A DNA stretch of 64,000 bases from Prorocentrum cordatum (Eukaryota > Sar > Dinophyceae > Prorocentrales > Prorocentraceae). Position numbers and translations under genes: made by a program. Under the pieces are notes generated by a model, which had not been told where the DNA came from, ran no database searches, and saw nothing but the letters and a program-made list of their open reading frames with translations. Position 1 is the stretch's first letter, and each line of letters opens with the position of its first letter. Location: positions 519,632-583,631 of the forward strand of contig CAUYUJ010003603.1 in NCBI GenBank assembly GCA_963575745.1, in the 5' to 3' direction. Below, in pieces: positions 11,096-21,128 of this stretch.

Positions 11096-11735
11096 ACACA
11101 CTGCAACCCCCTGGTAGGGATCGCCCTAGGCAGAATATGTTCAGACGAGTATGCGCGGCACTTGTGCCCGATCTTTGTAAGTAGTGGATTTGTTCAAGCT
11201 TGAAGATCGTAAGTTGAGAGGAGGTCTTAGGCGAAACGCCCCGCCTCCCTCACAACGCGTCTCGTGGTGCGGCAGGGAAGAGTTATCGACAAGAAGGGGG
11301 GATAGAGGAGGAGGAGGAGGAGGAGGAGAAAGAAGAGGACACATTGGGAGTAGCACGAGGAGGTGTGAGGGAGGAGGGGACCCAGAACGGGATGGTGCGG
11401 AGGGGGCGCGCTCTGCAGACAAGGTTTTCTCTTCCCCTCCACCCCTGTGCAAGCAGAATGTGTTCCCGGTCTGCTGTGCGGGGCAGAAATCCGCAGAATT
11501 GGGTTCAGATTTATGTCCCTGCCTCCAGCTGCGGCTCAGGGGTCAGCTGCGGCTCAAGGGTAAACTGCGGTGCAGGGAGCGAGAAGCCCGACCCTGAGGA
11601 AGCGAACGACCCCCTGGCGCGGCGTGCGGCCTCCCTCCGAGGCGGGAATTTGTACATGACCACCGCCTGGAGGGTCAGTTTTCGGAGCCTCGGCAGGCGG
11701 TGGATACGGACATGCTTTGGCTCCCGGGGGCCGAT
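11096..11735. other. No recognised gene; short GGA run and 19-nt repeats
   Basis: Holds a GGA run at about 11302-11330 and three diverged copies of an AGCTGCGGCTCAGGG-like word at 11525-11580. Open frames are short and overlap on both strands. Confidence 0.45.
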
Positions 11736-12096
11736 AAATATATATATAATGTGTATATATATATGTATATATACATAAATACATACATACATGCATGCAT
11801 GCATGCATGCATGCATGCCTACCTACCTACCTACCTACCTACCTACCTGCCTACATACATACATACATACATACATCCATCCATACATACATACATACAT
11901 ACATACATACATACGTACGTACATACATACATACATACATACATACATACATACATACATACACACACACATACATGCATGCATGCATGCATGCATCATG
12001 CATGCATGCATGCATGCATGCATGCATGCATACACTATATATATATACATACATATATATATATGTATGTACATATATATTATATATAATATATGA
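11736..12096. repeat. Composite tetranucleotide block (TA, ACAT, GCAT, CTAC)
   Basis: The order is TA repeats, ACAT, GCAT, CTAC, ACAT, GCAT, then TA repeats, roughly symmetrical about its middle. The GCAT and TA segments are self-complementary. Confidence 0.9.
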
Positions 12097-12102
12097 GTAG
12101 GC

Positions 12103-12121
12103 GGGGGGGGGGGGGGGGGGG
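12103..12121 (+). repeat. G19 homopolymer
   Basis: Nineteen consecutive G residues directly after the tetranucleotide block, marking the junction with the minisatellite that follows. Confidence 0.95.
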
Positions 12122-12575
12122 CAAAATCGATGCCGCCATCCCCCATGGGGTGCCCTCCGAACCTTTCGGGGGCCACAGACCCCCCAGGACTGCCCCGGGC
12201 CGCTTCCAAATTGCCCACGACAGACCACGCGGGCCGTACAGATGGTCACGAAAGCCTGAAGAGGCCCCGAAGACGCCCAAGAGCGCCCCAAGAGGGACCG
12301 TGAGGGCCCCAAGAGGGCCTTCAAGAGGCAAACATCTGCCCATTTCCCGCGTAAAACGTGCATTTTCGGCATACTCGTTGGCTTCGTCTTCACAGTGCCC
12401 CAGACGCCCCAGAGAAGCCCCAACACAGCCCAAGAGAGACCCAAGAGGACCCCAGACGGCCGAAAAGGGTCTGCCTGTGGGGCTCACGGAACCCCCCAAG
12501 ACGGCCTAAGAGGCCCCGAAGCCGGCCCAGGAGGCCCCCAAGACGGCCTCAGGGAGGCCCAAGAGGGCCCCGTTC

Positions 12576-12615
12576 GAAATCATGTTCCCGGAAGCTCTTC
12601 CAGGAACATGATTTC
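12576..12615. repeat. Palindrome copy A
   Basis: Forty nt, 19-nt arms with one mismatch and a 2-nt centre. The outer arm is GAAATCATGTTCC, matched by GGAACATGATTTC. Diverged copies at the same place in the next 397-bp units lie at 12973-13012, 13368-13407 and 13764-13803. Confidence 0.9.
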
Positions 12616-14318
12616 CGGGCTCCCAGGGCCCCCTACTGGGCCCCAGGACAGCCTCAGCGAGACCCAAGAGGGCCCGAGATGGCTTGAAGATGGCCGAAGA
12701 GGGCCCCAAGAGGGCCTTCAAGAGGCAAAAATCTGCCCATTTCCCGCGTAAAACTTGCATTTTCGGCATACTCGCTGGCTTCGTCTTCACAGTGCCCCAG
12801 ACGCCCCCGAGAAGCCCCAACACAGCCCAAGAGAGACCCAACAGGACCCCAGACGGCCCAAAAGGGTCTGCCTGTGGGGCTCACGGAACCTCCCAAGACG
12901 GCCCAAGAGGCCCCGAAGCCGGCCCAGGGGGCCCCCAAGACGGCTTCAGGGAGGCCTAAGAGGGCCTCGTTCGAAATTATGTTCCTGGAAGCCTCTCCGT
13001 GAACATGATTTCCGGGCTCCCAGGGCCCCCTACTGGGCCCCAGGACAGCCTCAGCGAGACCCAAGAGGGCCCGAGATGGCTTCAAGATGGCCGAAGAGGG
13101 CCCCAAGAGGGCCTTCAAGAGGCAAACATCTGCCCATTTCCCGCGTAAAACGTGCATGTTCGGCATACTCGCTGGCTTCGTCTTCACAGTGCCCCAGACG
13201 CCCCCGAGAAGCCCCAACACAGCCCAAGAGAGACCCAACAGGACCCCAGACGGCCCAAAAGGGTCTGCCTGGGGCTCACGGAACCCCCCAAGACGGCCCA
13301 ATAGGCCCCAAAGCCGGCCCAGGGGGCCCCCAAGACGGCTTCAGGGAGGCCCAAGAGGGCCTCGTTCGAAATTATGTTCCTGGAAGCCTCTCCGTGAACA
13401 TGATTTCCGGGCTCCCAGGGCCCCCTACTGAGCCCCAGGACAGTTTCAGCGAGACCCAAGAGGGCCCGAGATGGCTTCAAGATAACCGAAGAGGGCCCCA
13501 AGAGGGCCGTCAAGAGGCAAAAATCAGCCCGTCCCCGTAGTAAACCGTACATATTCAGCATACTCCCTTGCTTCGTCTTCGCAGTGCCCCAGACGCCCCC
13601 GAGGAGCCCCAAGACAGCCCAAGAGAGACCCAAGAGGCCCAAGACAGCCCAAAAGGGTCGTCCTGTGGGGCTGACGGTATCCCCCAAGACGGCCCAATAT
13701 GCCCAAAAGCCAGCCCAGGAGGCCCCCAAGAGGGCCTCAGGGAGGCCCAAGAAGGCCTCGTTCGAAATTATGATTCCGCAAGCCTCTCCGGGAACATGAT
13801 TTCCGGGCTCCCAGGACGCCTAAAGACAGCCCCCAGAGGCCCCGGACATGCCGAAGATGACTTCAGGACGGCCGACGCCGCCAAACCGCCCCAAGAGCGC
13901 CCCCAGAGGCCCCTCCAAAGGGCCCCAGAATCCGAAAATTATAAATTTTCCAATGGGTTTTGAAGCATTATTGCGCTCTCCCATGTTCCGCCTCCCCACG
14001 GTCCCGGACCGCGCCAGAGGCCCATCAGATCGTTCCAAGACGGCCGAAGAGGCCCCCAAGAAAGCCCAGAGACGGCCCAGGAGGTTCACCAGATAAGTCA
14101 AGAGGGCCTCGAGAGCGCCCCAAGAGAGCCCCAAGAGCGACCCAGCGGGCCCGAAGGGCGCGACATTTCAAGGTCTCCGGCATAAGAGGCTCCTAGGACA
14201 GGCCATCAAAAGGCTCCCAAGAAGCCCCGTGAGATTCCCAAGAGGCCCCCCGGAAGCCCCAATTGGCCCCCAAGGGGCCCCCAGGGAAGCCCCCTGCGGG
14301 CCCCCAAGACACTTCGGT

Positions 14319-14356
14319 AAATCGTATTTCCCAGATAGCTTTCCGGGAACATGATT
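14319..14356. repeat. Palindrome copy E (imperfect)
   Basis: Diverged member of the same palindrome group, with AAATCGTATTTCCC on the left and GGGAACATGATT on the right. It belongs to a unit separate from the 397-bp array. Confidence 0.6.
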
Positions 14357-14467
14357 CCTTGGGCTTCCGCCCACCGCCCCAACCATGTTTCCAATAGGCT
14401 TGCCGATAAGGCAAAAAAGGCGCCCCGTGGTAAGCCCCCAGAGGCCCCCCTCTGAGAGAGCCGAACA

Positions 14468-14503
14468 AATCATGCTCCCGGAAAGCTTCCTGGGAACATG
14501 ATT
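14468..14503. repeat. Palindrome copy F
   Basis: Eighteen-nt arms meeting at an AAGCTT centre. The left arm begins AATCATGCTCCC and the right ends GGGAACATGATT; two mismatches and one G-T pair. Confidence 0.8.
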
Positions 14504-15511
14504 CTCTATCTCGGAGTAGGCCCGGGGGGGGGGCGGGCCGCTGCCTGTTCCCCCCATCGGTGCCCACCAGGGGTTGCGGGTGGGGGGTCCAGAGTTCCTG
14601 AGGCGGCCCGAGCCCGCCCCGAAGCAGGCCACGACAGGCTAAGGGGGTCCCGAGAGGGCCCAAGACGGTCCCACGAGGGCCCGAAGACGCCCAAGATGCC
14701 TTCAAGACAGCCGACGAGGACTCAAACACGCTCCAGGACGGACTCAAGAGGCTGCCCAAGAAGGCCCTGGAAGGCAAGATTCACTTGTTTTCCGAGTGTT
14801 TTGGATTTTGGCGTTCTCGCTTTTCCCGCTTTCCAGCGCTCCCTTCACGGCCTCGGAGACCCTTCAGATCGCTCCAAGAATGCTCACGAGACCCCGACGA
14901 GGGCCCCAAGACGGCCCAGGATGCTCCCCGGACAACCCAAGTGTGCCCCAAGAGCGCGCCAAGAAAAGGCCCAGAGGGGTCCCGAGGCGGCCCGGGCCCG
15001 CCCCGAAGCAGGCCACGACAGGCTAATGGAGGTCCCGAGAGGGCCCAAGACGGTCCCAAGAGGCTCCGAAGACGCCCAAGATGCCCTCAAGACGGCAGAC
15101 GAGGACTCCAACACGCTCCAGGACGGACTCAAGAGGCTCCCCAAGAGGGCCCTGGGAGGCAAGATTCACTAATTGTCCGATGGTTTTTGAAGGATTTAGG
15201 CGTTCTCGCTTTCCCCGCTTCCCAGCGCTCCCTCACGGCCTCGCTCGGAGGCCCTTCAGATCGCTCCAAGACGGGCCACGAGTTCCCAGACAACCCAACT
15301 GTGCTCCAAGAGCTCCCCAAGAAAGGGCCCAGAGGGGGACCGCCAACCGATATTTCGAGGTCTCTGGCCCTAGAGGCCGCCTGTAGGCCCCTGGAGGCCA
15401 AGAGCCTCCCACGAAGCCCCGTGAGGCGCCCAAGAGGCGCCCAGGAAGCCCCAAGAGACCCCCAAGGGGCTCCCAGGGAACGCCCAAGAGGCCCCCCAAC
15501 ACACCCGAAGA

Positions 15512-15780
15512 AATCATGTCCCCAAAAAACCTTCCGGGGACATGGTTCATCATGGGCCCGAGAGTTCCCGGAGGCCCCCAAGGGGCCCCCAGGGAACGCC
15601 CAAGAGACCCCCCAAGACACCCCAACAAACCATGTCCCCAGAAAGCCTTCTGGGGACATGGTTCATCATGGGCCCGCGAGTTCCCGGAGGCCCCCAAGGG
15701 GCCCCCAGGGAACGCCCAAGAGACCCCCCAAGACACCCCAACAAACCATGTCCCCAGAAAGCCTTCTGGGGACATGGTTC
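15512..15780 (+). repeat. 116-bp tandem repeat carrying palindromes G, H and I
   Basis: Palindromes begin at 15512, 15628 and 15744, exactly 116 bp apart, and the spacer (GTTCCCGGAGGCCCCCAAGG and onward) repeats with them. H (15628-15663) and I (15744-15779) have perfect 16-nt arms, AACCATGTCCCCAGAA against its complement, around AGCC. G has the same right arm but a left arm one base different (AATCATGTCCCC). Confidence 0.9.
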
Positions 15781-15943
15781 ATCATGGGCCCGCGAGTCTC
15801 TGGAGGCTTCGAAGTACCATCATGCTACAGGAGAGTTGTCTGGGAAGTTGATTGGGAACATGACTGATCGCCTTCTCGCGGCCCTCCGCAGATCGTTTCG
15901 CACAAAGTTGCCCCAAGTGCCCTCTTGAACCGACGACGAAACG

Positions 15944-16030
15944 ACGAAGACGACGACGACGACGACGACGACGACGGCGCGCTCCAATAGGCGACGACGA
16001 CATTACGACGACGACGACGACGACGACGGC
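15944..16030 (+). repeat. (GAC)n / (ACG)n microsatellite
   Basis: Two runs of GAC triplets (about 15935-15975 and 15985-16030) around a short GC-rich spacer, inside the end of the minisatellite domain. Confidence 0.9.
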
Positions 16031-16066
16031 ACGCCCCAACAGGCTCCCCAAGACGCCCCCAAACCC

Positions 16067-16094
16067 ATGCTCCCAGAAGGCCTTCTGGGAACCC
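16067..16094. repeat. Palindrome copy J
   Basis: The central 20 nt (16071-16090) form a perfect palindrome of TCCCAGAAGG and CCTTCTGGGA. The outer arms no longer match well. It is the last member of the group, beyond the GAC repeats. Confidence 0.8.
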
Positions 16095-16264
16095 GATTCA
16101 TACGGCCTCCGCCCCCCTACACAACCATTTTCCTCGAAGGCCTTTCGGAATGCAGATTGGCATGCGTGTACTGTGGTCAGATACATCAGAGGAGCAACAG
16201 TGAATTCGTCAAGGCCTGGGGCCTGCTAGAACCTGAGCGCGCGCGAAGCGCACGCGATGGTTCT

Positions 16265-16310
16265 AGTACATATATATACACACACACACATATATATATA
16301 TATATATCCA
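16265..16310 (+). repeat. (TA)/(CA) dinucleotide repeat
   Basis: TATATA, then CACACACA, then TATATATATA; simple sequence. Confidence 0.9.
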
Positions 16311-16511
16311 TGTCCACCTCCCGCTGGGGCACCAGGACGGCGGTTCCCAGGCGGTGGACATGGATACACCCCCGGCTCGCACTCCCCGACCTCCAAGCGC
16401 AATGCCCGCCTAACCTCGCCTCCCCTCCTCCGCACCGGGGAGCGGGGGGCGGCCTGGGGAGAAAGCAGCGTCGGGCAGTCGCGCTGGTGGTGGGAGGTGC
16501 GGGAGGGGATT

Positions 16512-16680
16512 GGGAAGAGCACGGGGTGGACCTGAACGGTGTGTTGGGCGATTTCGTGGGCCGTTTTCGTTTCGATTTCGTTTTGCGCCAAAGGCAGATT
16601 GAAGACAAAACGAGGTAAAACGAAAACAAAACGAAAACGAACAATACCGTTTAGGTTCAGCCCTGGGGAAGAGCACGGGG
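16512..16680. repeat. Inverted-repeat element flanked by 15-bp direct repeats
   Basis: GGGAAGAGCACGGGG occurs exactly at 16512-16526 and 16666-16680. Between them, CCTGAACGGT to GATTTCGTTTT on the left is imperfectly complementary to AAAACGAGGT to ACCGTTTAGGTT on the right, forming a hairpin with A/T-rich central arms. Direct repeats outside inverted repeats are what an insertion with target duplication leaves, although 15 bp is long for common DNA transposons. Confidence 0.65.
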
Positions 16681-16689
16681 CCTGGGAAT

Positions 16690-17635
16690 GCGCAAAGTCA
16701 CAGCGCTGCTGCACTCTTCAGGGGAACAGCAGGCTTCCCAGGAGAGGCATCAGCTACGACTCTCTTGAGCCAGCTTGCAGTGGGATGCATTTTCAGCTGA
16801 AGCGCAATGCAATCCCGTAACTTCAAGTGTTGCGCCTTGCTGCCAGTCGCGTGGTTGGGGATTTCATGTTGGACTCCTGGAGAGTTATCGTTCGCCCTGC
16901 TCATTCTCATCCTCCCGAGCTGCTAGTGCCATGGCCCTCCTATCCTCAATCCCCATGCCTTCTTCGCATAGACTACCAACATGCCACCTGGCCAGCCGAT
17001 GGGCACTCCATCCGGGGGGTCCATCCATGCCGATATCAACAACACGAAGTGGACGGCTCCTTTCTACACGGGCGTTTTGTTGCCGCCCTGGCAAAATGAC
17101 CGCCCCGAAGGGGGCGGGGCGCGCAGCCCGCGCGAAATAGGGAAGTGTCGCTCTTGCCGTGGCGCCGCGCCATTTGTTCCTGAGAGCGCAGCTCCTGCCT
17201 GGGCGTGGCGCACATTTGTCGCTCGCCCGGTCGTCGATGAGCGAGCAGACGAAAATGTCGTTCTCGCCTCGGCACCCATGGCGTTTTCGGTTACGTGTGT
17301 CTCGACGCCGTGTAGTTTCCGCCTTGTGCACTGCGCACGCTCCAATCCGATCCGAGTTGGCGATTCGATGTGGCCGACCTTCCGGAAGCATCCGAAAGCC
17401 TCCCGCTATTTGTTCACAAAAACACTTGAGAACGTGCGGGAACGTTTGCACAACCTGCGACAACCGATCCTTCTGCTTACGCTTTCAAGCCCGCCAGCGA
17501 GGAGAGCGAGTCGGATTCCAAGGTCGGGAGGTATGACAGAATACAGCAGCCCAGAGGCGCGGCTTGCAACGTCAGAAATGCGAACGAGGCGAGGAGGAAG
17601 AGGAGGAGGAGCCCAGGTCGCCCAGACGGAGCCGG
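16690..17635. other. No recognised gene
   Basis: Frames are open in several phases, the longest plus-strand one being 16981-17640 with an ATG start. It ends in Arg/Glu-rich sequence, has opposing frames of similar size, and shows no domain. A short GC hairpin lies at about 17099-17120. I do not call a gene. Confidence 0.45.
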
Positions 17636-17768
17636 AGTAGATGGGGTCGGAGGATCGCGCCGCATCGCCAGTGCATCGGCGATGCAGCGCGGTTTGGTCC
17701 CCCGATGATCTCCAGGCCAACGTCTCCGATGCCTCGTTGGTGCGGTGCGACCCCCCGACCCCATCCAC
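17636..17768. repeat. Inverted-repeat element, ~32-bp arms
   Basis: GTAGATGGGGTCGGAGGATC (from 17636) pairs with a right arm ending GACCCCATCCACT at 17768. The centre has a second short palindrome (ATCGCCAGTGCATCGGCGAT). Another hairpin-type element, unrelated in sequence to those at 3991, 6031 and 16512. Confidence 0.6.
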
Positions 17769-18814
17769 TCAGACCCCATGCGGGCGGGCTCTAAGGAGGA
17801 GGTGGAGGATCAGGCAAGTTGGGAGTGCGAGGAAGGTAGGGCGGGAGGAACGAACAGGCGGACGAGCGGGCGAACGGATGAGAGGGAAGAGGAGGAGCAG
17901 GAGGAGAACCAGCTAGCCCACTCCATTAATGTTGCAATACAACCTACCAGCCCAGGTCCGCCCAGAACCACCCAACACAAGTTCCCAAATCAGTGTTTTC
18001 ACTGACGGGTTCCTCTCAGGAGTTGGAAGCATTTGGCGAAAGTTGGCCAGCGATTTCGGTAAGCAGGGTATCGAAGCGAGATGAGGATTTTGAAAGGGAG
18101 GCGCCCTCCTGCCGTATGTTGAACAAACGCGCTTTCAGGATAGAGACTGGACAGAAGTTCAAAATCGAGCAACGGTTTATCTATGCAGCTGTTGGGACTT
18201 TCCATACTCAGGATCACAACGCGTGGGGAAGTGCAACTCTTGGGCATATCTAACCGACGGGTCGCAAATGCAAAGACGTACCAGGCCAGATTGAGCCCAT
18301 GTACTCCGCCATGCATCCTCCATCCATGCAATTACTTGGAAAGGCATGCTCGACAATCGTGGAAAGCAACAACAAACAAAGGTAAGGCATTGTCCGTGCT
18401 TGAGAACTAGCTGTTTCAAGTTCGTGCAATTGCTTGCAGTACAAAGCTTTAGGGTGAGATTGCTGCGAGCAAGCCTCAAGCAAAACTCCGGGATCACTAT
18501 ACCGACATTTCTGAAGGTGGGACGGGGAGGAGTTGTTCTAGTGATGCGGGGTAGAGGGGGAGCAGAAGGAGGAGAAGGAGGAATCTGAGAAATGAGGATG
18601 AGGGGGAGGGGATCAGGGATCAGGGATCAGGCCGAGGCGCACCATCCGATTCGGATGAGGGCTGGCGGGCAAGGGGAAAAGGTGGAGGGCGCGGGATACC
18701 CGTGTGTCACGGTCCCGCAGCCCTCCGCACAGGCCGAGGGCCACTGGGGCACAGGCCGTGGTGGCAAGCATCACGACGGCACCAGCCGCTGCCTGCCACC
18801 ATAGCCTGCACCAC
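17769..18814. other. No recognised gene
   Basis: Purine-rich in places (17790-17910, 18530-18620). No domain or clear repeat. It borders the 3' end of LINE A, and I could not define that element's terminus or a poly(A) tail here. Confidence 0.4.
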
Positions 18815-19172
18815 CTAAAGGACCTCGCGACCCGCTAGAGCAGCATCAATGCGCCAGGACTGCACTGAAGGCCCTTCAGCAGGGCCCCGGCAGTCCGCCA
18901 AAATGCCCCTCCACAGTGGGGCCTCGATGGAGGCACGGGCGCCGCAGCGGCGGCACATCAAAAACTTATCGGTTGCTTGCACGCAAGGGCCCCGATACTC
19001 GAAAGTTTCCAGAGCCTGCACGTGCAGGCCATCAGAAGTGAGCCCCACCTCACGACAGGCGTTCAAGACAGCATCACTACGCGCCCTAGGGAGGAGGCCA
19101 CTGTGACACTCGGCTCTAACAGCTGCGAGAAACAAGTGGAGCGGCGTAGGCTCACACTTATCGCCAGGCTGC
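18815..19172 (-). pseudogene. LINE A C-terminal Cys-rich domain
   Basis: The minus-strand frame contains FLMCRRCGARASI followed ~15 residues later by a third Cys and a short hydrophobic tail. LINE C has the equivalent VLCMKCGAYSSKRC with a later NCP and a basic tail near 55.9 kb. I regard both as the terminal Cys domain commonly seen in dinoflagellate LINEs. The role is unknown; nucleic-acid binding is an inference from the Cys pairs. It is in a different frame from the preceding region, so at least one frameshift separates them. Confidence 0.6.
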
Positions 19173-20522
19173 TCAAGCTTTGCTCGATAGAGCGAAGTGT
19201 TGCCTGAGCAGTGGCACCACGTACACCTCACCCCCCCCTCCCTCCGCCACCTCCAGGTCGTGAGAAAGGAGGGAAAGCTGAGGCACCGCCAAGGGGTTAG
19301 GGCAGGGCCTCGCAGACATGGAAGAGGAATCAGCCTGAGACGCGACAAACTGAGCGACCTGACCCAGAAATCGGCACGTTTGTTTCACGTCCTTCAAATG
19401 CTCTTTTAAAGCGGCGGTGGCGATGTTAGCAATGTCATGCTGAATCGCCCCCAGCCTGGCAAAGACATCGGCCCACATGTTGCCCAGATAATCGAAAACC
19501 GCAGTGTCCACGGTTCGACCCAGGCTCGGAGCGCACTGGCCAAATAAGAGGGAGTCGAGGTCTCCGTGGATTGGGGCCCAGCGGATTCGGGGCCTCTCAT
19601 TGGGCGGAGCTCCTGCTGGACACAAATGAAAGAACTCTCGCCAGATGGACGCATGCTTGTGACAATATGTAGCCAGCTCGGCAGACCAGCGCGATGCCCC
19701 GTGCACCGCAGAGAGGTGATCACGTGAGCCTGAACTCGTCACGTTTGGGCCCTGGGGACGGTCTGGATCGCCCCAGGAAGGGACCCAAAACACGCCCGAA
19801 TGGGCCAGCCCCCAGGACTGAGCTCGACCACGGCCCACCCGCAGCGGCAAGCTTCGGGTCAACCGCTCGAAAACCCAGAACCGTCGGTAGAAAAAATGAA
19901 AGCCCCACGGCATGTTCGTGCCACCCCAGAATTGGGGAGAATACTTGGTTGGGACAGTAGAAATGCTGAGGGGGGGAGAAGAACACCAGACGCCAACTCC
20001 AGAGTGTCGATGTCGGGGGGTGGGGGGTGGGGGGTGTGGGGGGGGGGGGGTGCGTTTCGCTTTGTCCCGCAGCCAATTCACATGCTCAATCACGTCGCCT
20101 GGAAACAAGGATGCCTCGACTGGGTCATCACTGGGTCCCCGATCTCGTTCACATTCATACCACTGGTGACCAAAAGTGCCAAGAGCATCGCAACCGAATT
20201 CGCACTTGGGGCTGGCGACGTAGCCATGCTGATGCCTCTTGGCTGGCGGCCAAAGTTCCCCGCTGATCAGGCCTCGCAGGGCCGCTTGCCTAGGAGAGCC
20301 CTTGGCAACCAATATCCTTAATCTGAGCGCGCGCCCCCAGACAGGTCCGTCACCGCAAGCCTCGGGAACTGCCTCCAAAAACTGCAGCACTCGGGCGCGA
20401 CTGATGCCCTCGCGCAAACGCTGCTTGACATCCCAGGGGCAAGCGGTGAACAGAGAAATAGTATCACCCTGGCCCGTCCTGAGTTGACGGTAGGAAATTA
20501 AATCCCACCCAACCCGCCGCAA
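19173..20522 (-). pseudogene. LINE A zinc finger and RNase H-like region
   Basis: A 449-codon open frame. Near its start CEFGCDALGTFGHQWYEC gives C-x3-C-x7-H-x4-C, the RT-associated zinc-binding finger of non-LTR elements. The middle (about 19.9-20.08 kb) is disrupted by a G-rich simple-sequence insertion that translates as Pro/His. The C-terminal third has RIRWAPIHGDL and YLGNMWADVFARLGA, resembling the W-P-x-H and GN-x-x-AD ends of an RNase H fold, but I see no N-terminal D-G-S motif, so the domain is probably incomplete. The frame has stayed open despite the insertion. Confidence 0.6.
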
Positions 20523-21128
20523 CTATAAAATGACCGCCCCCATAGGTCCCTGAACGCGACCCCGGCGAGGGCGATCGCGCAAACGAGCTCGAGCCGCCGA
20601 GCAGGCAACTCGCAGGTCAGAATCGGGCGCTTTCCGATCCCAGACCCAGCAGCAATATCTGAGCACTAGAGGGGTCGCAGCATCGACTATGGGGTCATAG
20701 TTGGGATCCTTGTGGGCATGCGAGAAACCAGCGACGTGGGAAGCACCACCCGCCCCCGTAAGACTCCCAGCTAAGGCCCCGAGAGTTCTGAGCGCGTCAT
20801 TGGTCACTCCTGATACCGATGCCCCGTGGCCCCCGCTGGGCACGAGGCCTGCCTGCGCGCCACAAGCCAGCAACCTTGGTGCCCGCAGACTTCTTAAGCA
20901 CCTGGACACGGTGCTTCCTCTCAACTAGCGCAACTCGCCTCTTGGCTCCCACTGTTCGGAGCTCGCCTGCCAAACAAAGCATGACCAAGGTTTCGCATGT
21001 GATCATATCCTCGCATTCCCAACAACTTGGCCGACATTGCCACATGCTTGGAAGCGGCCAAGCTGGCGGCTACAAACCCCGACCTGTTGGGTTGCAAACA
21101 GAAGGCCAATCGGGCGCACAAGATGGCA
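20523..21128 (-). pseudogene. LINE A RT thumb/connection region
   Basis: Fragments in two frames read KHRVQVLKKSAGTKVAGLWRAG and then GHGASVSGVTNDALRTLGAL, the usual pattern after the RT palm in dinoflagellate LINEs (a basic helix, then an A-x-x-Y/H-G-A-x-x-x-G motif). The jump between frames near 20.9 kb shows a frameshift. Confidence 0.55.

Larger units (their letters stand above)
12160..15860 (-). repeat. Family M minisatellite, minus orientation, in higher-order units
   Basis: Plus strand reads CCCCAAGAGGCCC/AAGACGGCCC variants, the reverse complement of the blocks at 1795 and 7138. Larger units are superimposed. TCAAGAGGCA recurs at 12321, 12718, 13115 and 13510, giving 397/397/395-bp spacing with high identity. 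A related ~381-387-bp unit recurs at 14.6-15.3 kb (GAAGCAGGCCACGACAGGC at about 14621 and 15003), and a 116-bp unit at 15512-15780. Short palindromes, listed separately, sit at fixed places in the units. Confidence 0.85.

Noticed and set aside
11543-11551. GCGGCTCAAGG as a plus-strand SL relic
   Set aside because: It is part of a local 19-nt repeat, and SL bases before GGCTCAAG do not match.
11700-12100. Thr/Tyr/His/Ile and Cys/Met-rich frames
   Set aside because: Translations of ACAT, GCAT and CTAC tetranucleotide repeats.
16764-16776. CTTGAGCCAGC as a minus-strand SL relic
   Set aside because: Only the last nine to ten SL bases match and there is no pyrimidine tract or element beside it; chance is likely.
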